Below are positions 5,780 through 7,194 of a DNA stretch of 7,194 nt, in pieces. The DNA is from JALHMQ01 sp037441125 (GTDB lineage: Bacteria; Pseudomonadota; Gammaproteobacteria; Burkholderiales; Burkholderiaceae_F): NCBI GenBank assembly GCA_037441125.1, contig JBBIST010000119.1, positions 1-7,194 on the forward strand, read 5' to 3'. The notes beneath the pieces were generated by a model that saw only the letters and a list, made by a program, of their open reading frames with translations, was not told the origin of the DNA and did not search any database. The stretch's first letter is position 1, and each line of letters begins with the position of its first letter. The position numbers were made by a program, and so were the translations under genes.

Positions 5780-6694
5780 ATGAGCGAACCGTTCCTCAAG
5801 GTCGAGCGCCTGGCCAAACGCTACCTGCCCGGCGCCGAACCGGTGTTCGAGGGCGTGAGCTTCGGCATCGAGCGCGGCCAGTTCGTCTGCATCATCGGCC
5901 ATTCGGGCTGCGGCAAGACGACGATCCTGAACGTGCTCGCGGGGCTGGATGCGGCGAGCGAAGGCCACTGCTTCATGGAGGGGCGCGAGATCGCCGGCCC
6001 GAGCCTGGACCGCGGCGTCGTGTTCCAGGGCCATGCGCTGCTGCCCTGGCTGACGGTGGAGAAGAACATCGCCTTCGCGGTCAAGAGCCGCTGGCCGGAC
6101 TGGCCGAGGGCGAAGGTGGCCGAGCACACGGCGCGCTTCGTCGAGATGGTCGGACTCAAGGGCGCCGGCAACAAGAAGCCGGCCGAGCTGTCGGGCGGCA
6201 TGAAGCAGCGCGTCGGCATCGCGCGCGCGTTTTCGATCCGGCCGAAGATGCTGCTGCTCGACGAGCCCTTTGGCGCCCTCGACGCGCTCACGCGCGGAAC
6301 GATCCAGGACGAGCTGCTGCGTATCGTCCAGGCGACGCACCAGACCGTGTTCATGATCACGCACGACGTCGACGAGGCGCTGCTGCTCGCCGACCGGATC
6401 CTGCTGATGAGCAACGGGCCGCGCGCGCGCATCGCCGAAATCGTACGCAACACGATGCCGCGCGAGCGCACGCGCCTGACCATGCACCACGATCCTCAGT
6501 ACTACCGGATCCGCAACCACCTGGTCGACTTCCTCGTCACCCGCAGCCGCCAGGTGCAGGCGGCTGCTGCGGCGGCGCCGGTCGAGGTCGCCCCCGGCTG
6601 CGACGAGCCGGCGCGGCCCGTGCCGGCGGCGCCGCCTAGGGCGGCGCGAGGCGATCTGCAACCGATTCCGTCCCGAGAAGGAGAGCGCGCATGA
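5780..6694 (+). CDS. cynD: Cyanate/nitrate-type ABC transporter ATP-binding protein (NrtD family)
   Basis: A 304-residue cytoplasmic ATPase that powers the importer. All core motifs are present: Walker A GHSGCGKTT at 40-48, Q-loop VFQGHALLPW at 81-90, signature LSGGMKQR at 137-144, Walker B LLLDEP at 158-163, the D-loop GALD at 165-168 and switch histidine H195 in MITHDVDEA. It lacks the fused solute-binding domain of cyanobacterial NrtC, so it is NrtD-like. After residue 257 an Ala/Pro-rich tail of about 47 residues, including a single Cys, extends beyond the usual end and looks disordered. The TGA stop overlaps the cynS start codon as ATGA, indicating translational coupling. ATG 5780 is chosen because the core begins there; upstream codons belong to the permease region. 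Confidence 0.93.
   Translation: MSEPFLKVERLAKRYLPGAEPVFEGVSFGIERGQFVCIIGHSGCGKTTILNVLAGLDAASEGHCFMEGREIAGPSLDRGVVFQGHALLPWLTVEKNIAFAVKSRWPDWPRAKVAEHTARFVEMVGLKGAGNKKPAELSGGMKQRVGIARAFSIRPKMLLLDEPFGALDALTRGTIQDELLRIVQATHQTVFMITHDVDEALLLADRILLMSNGPRARIAEIVRNTMPRERTRLTMHHDPQYYRIRNHLVDFLVTRSRQVQAAAAAAPVEVAPGCDEPARPVPAAPPRAARGDLQPIPSREGERA
6678..6683 (+). promoter_or_regulatory. Strong ribosome binding site of cynS
   Basis: AAGGAG, 7 bases before ATG 6691, is the best Shine-Dalgarno in the window. It lies inside the last codons of cynD, suggesting cyanase is made in excess over the transporter. Confidence 0.75.
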
Positions 6695-7134
6695 ACCGCA
6701 ACGACGTGACCGAGATGATCGTCGCCGCCAAGATCAACCAGTCGATCAAGTGGGCCGACGTCGCCGCCGAGATCGGTCTGTCCAAGGAGTGGGTCACTGC
6801 CGGATGCCTCGGCCAGATGACCTTCAGCGCCGAGCAGGCACGCAAGATCGGCAAGATCTTCGGGCTCGACGAAGCGGCGGTGAAGCTGCTGCAGACCGTG
6901 CCCTACAAGGGGTCACTGCCGACCAGCGTGCCGGCCGATCCGCTGATCTACCGCTTCTACGAACTGGTGAGCGTGTACGGAACCACGTTCAAGGAACTGA
7001 TCCACGAGGAGTTCGGCGACGGCATCATGTCGGCGATCGACTTCCGCATGGACCTGAGGCGCGAGCCGGATCCGAAGGGCGATCGGGTGCAGATCGTGAT
7101 GTCGGGCAAGTTCCTCCCCTACAAGACCTACTGA
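6691..7134 (+). CDS. cynS: Cyanate hydratase (cyanase)
   Basis: A 147-residue cytoplasmic enzyme that reacts cyanate with bicarbonate to give carbamate, which breaks down to ammonia and CO2. The N-terminal helical part (about 1-70) resembles an HTH/lambda-repressor-like domain, as in known cyanases, and includes WVTAGCLGQM at 34-43. The C-terminal cyanase domain carries the catalytic set R88, E91 and S114 in YRFYELVSVYGTTFKEL and GIMSAIDF. These match Arg96, Glu99 and Ser122 of the E. coli enzyme with a constant offset of 8. The protein ends in GKFLPYKTY, close to the usual GKFLPY/TK end. The family works as a decamer. Length is slightly below the 156 residues of E. coli, with the shortening at the N-terminus. 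It is the last gene of the operon and overlaps cynD by 4 bases. Confidence 0.98.
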   Translation: MNRNDVTEMIVAAKINQSIKWADVAAEIGLSKEWVTAGCLGQMTFSAEQARKIGKIFGLDEAAVKLLQTVPYKGSLPTSVPADPLIYRFYELVSVYGTTFKELIHEEFGDGIMSAIDFRMDLRREPDPKGDRVQIVMSGKFLPYKTY

Positions 7135-7170
7135 CCGCAAGGCCGGCGCGCGCCCCTTGGCCGGCCGCGG

Positions 7171-7194
7171 CGGCGGCGGCGAGCGCCGCCGCCG
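7171..7194 (+). terminator. GC-rich hairpin after cynS, probable end of the operon (cut by window edge)
   Basis: A 10-bp perfect stem (7171-7180 with 7185-7194) encloses the 4-base loop GAGC, starting 36 bases after the cynS stop. The stem may continue beyond the window, so a T tract cannot be checked. The arms are GGC/GCC triplet repeats, which pair easily, so part of this could be simple sequence. Confidence 0.5.

Noticed and set aside
5759..6661. Minus-strand open frame of 300 codons opposite cynD
   Set aside because: It is antisense to an ABC ATPase with all motifs intact and shows no recognisable domain of its own.
6691..6900. N-terminal HTH-like part of CynS as a separate regulator
   Set aside because: This helical domain is a normal part of cyanase, needed for its oligomer, and the frame continues unbroken into the catalytic domain.

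Overview
The window is very GC-rich (roughly 70% by eye), and its genes prefer G or C at the third codon position. The order thiL - pgpA - pncC - pyrF, together with a type-2 OMP decarboxylase, points to a betaproteobacterium (Burkholderiales or Rhodocyclales type). That placement is inferred from synteny and protein style, not from a database search. The window has two parts: an ordinary housekeeping block and a complete cyanate uptake and degradation operon.

Housekeeping part (1-3204). The 3' end of thiL (thiamine-monophosphate kinase) enters from the left. A roughly 125-bp imperfect palindrome separates it from pgpA (phosphatidylglycerophosphatase A). pncC (CinA-type nicotinamide-nucleotide amidase) follows pgpA after 7 bases. 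After about 200 bases of non-coding DNA comes a small unrecognised gene (1915-2355). It converges, with only 12 bases between stops, on pyrF (orotidine-5'-phosphate decarboxylase), which lies on the minus strand.

Cyanate part (3205-7194). A 300-base divergent intergenic region carries a very good sigma-54 promoter (3428-3442). Downstream, a tight plus-strand operon encodes a Tat-exported NrtA/CmpA-type solute-binding protein, a membrane permease, an ATPase and cyanase. This is the cynA-cynB-cynD-cynS layout. Gaps are 8 bases between the first three genes, and cynD and cynS overlap in ATGA. A GC-rich hairpin begins after cynS and runs into the window edge.

How it works together: CynABD would import cyanate (possibly also nitrite or nitrate) across the inner membrane. 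CynS would combine cyanate with bicarbonate to give carbamate, which decays to ammonia and CO2. The sigma-54 promoter suggests expression under nitrogen limitation through NtrC or a similar activator, so the operon looks like a nitrogen-scavenging device. I saw no CRISPR array, tRNA, rRNA or transposase gene. The points most worth a second look are the sigma-54 promoter, the Cys/His-containing leader of CynA ahead of its Tat signal, the intergenic palindrome after thiL, and the unidentified gene beside pyrF.
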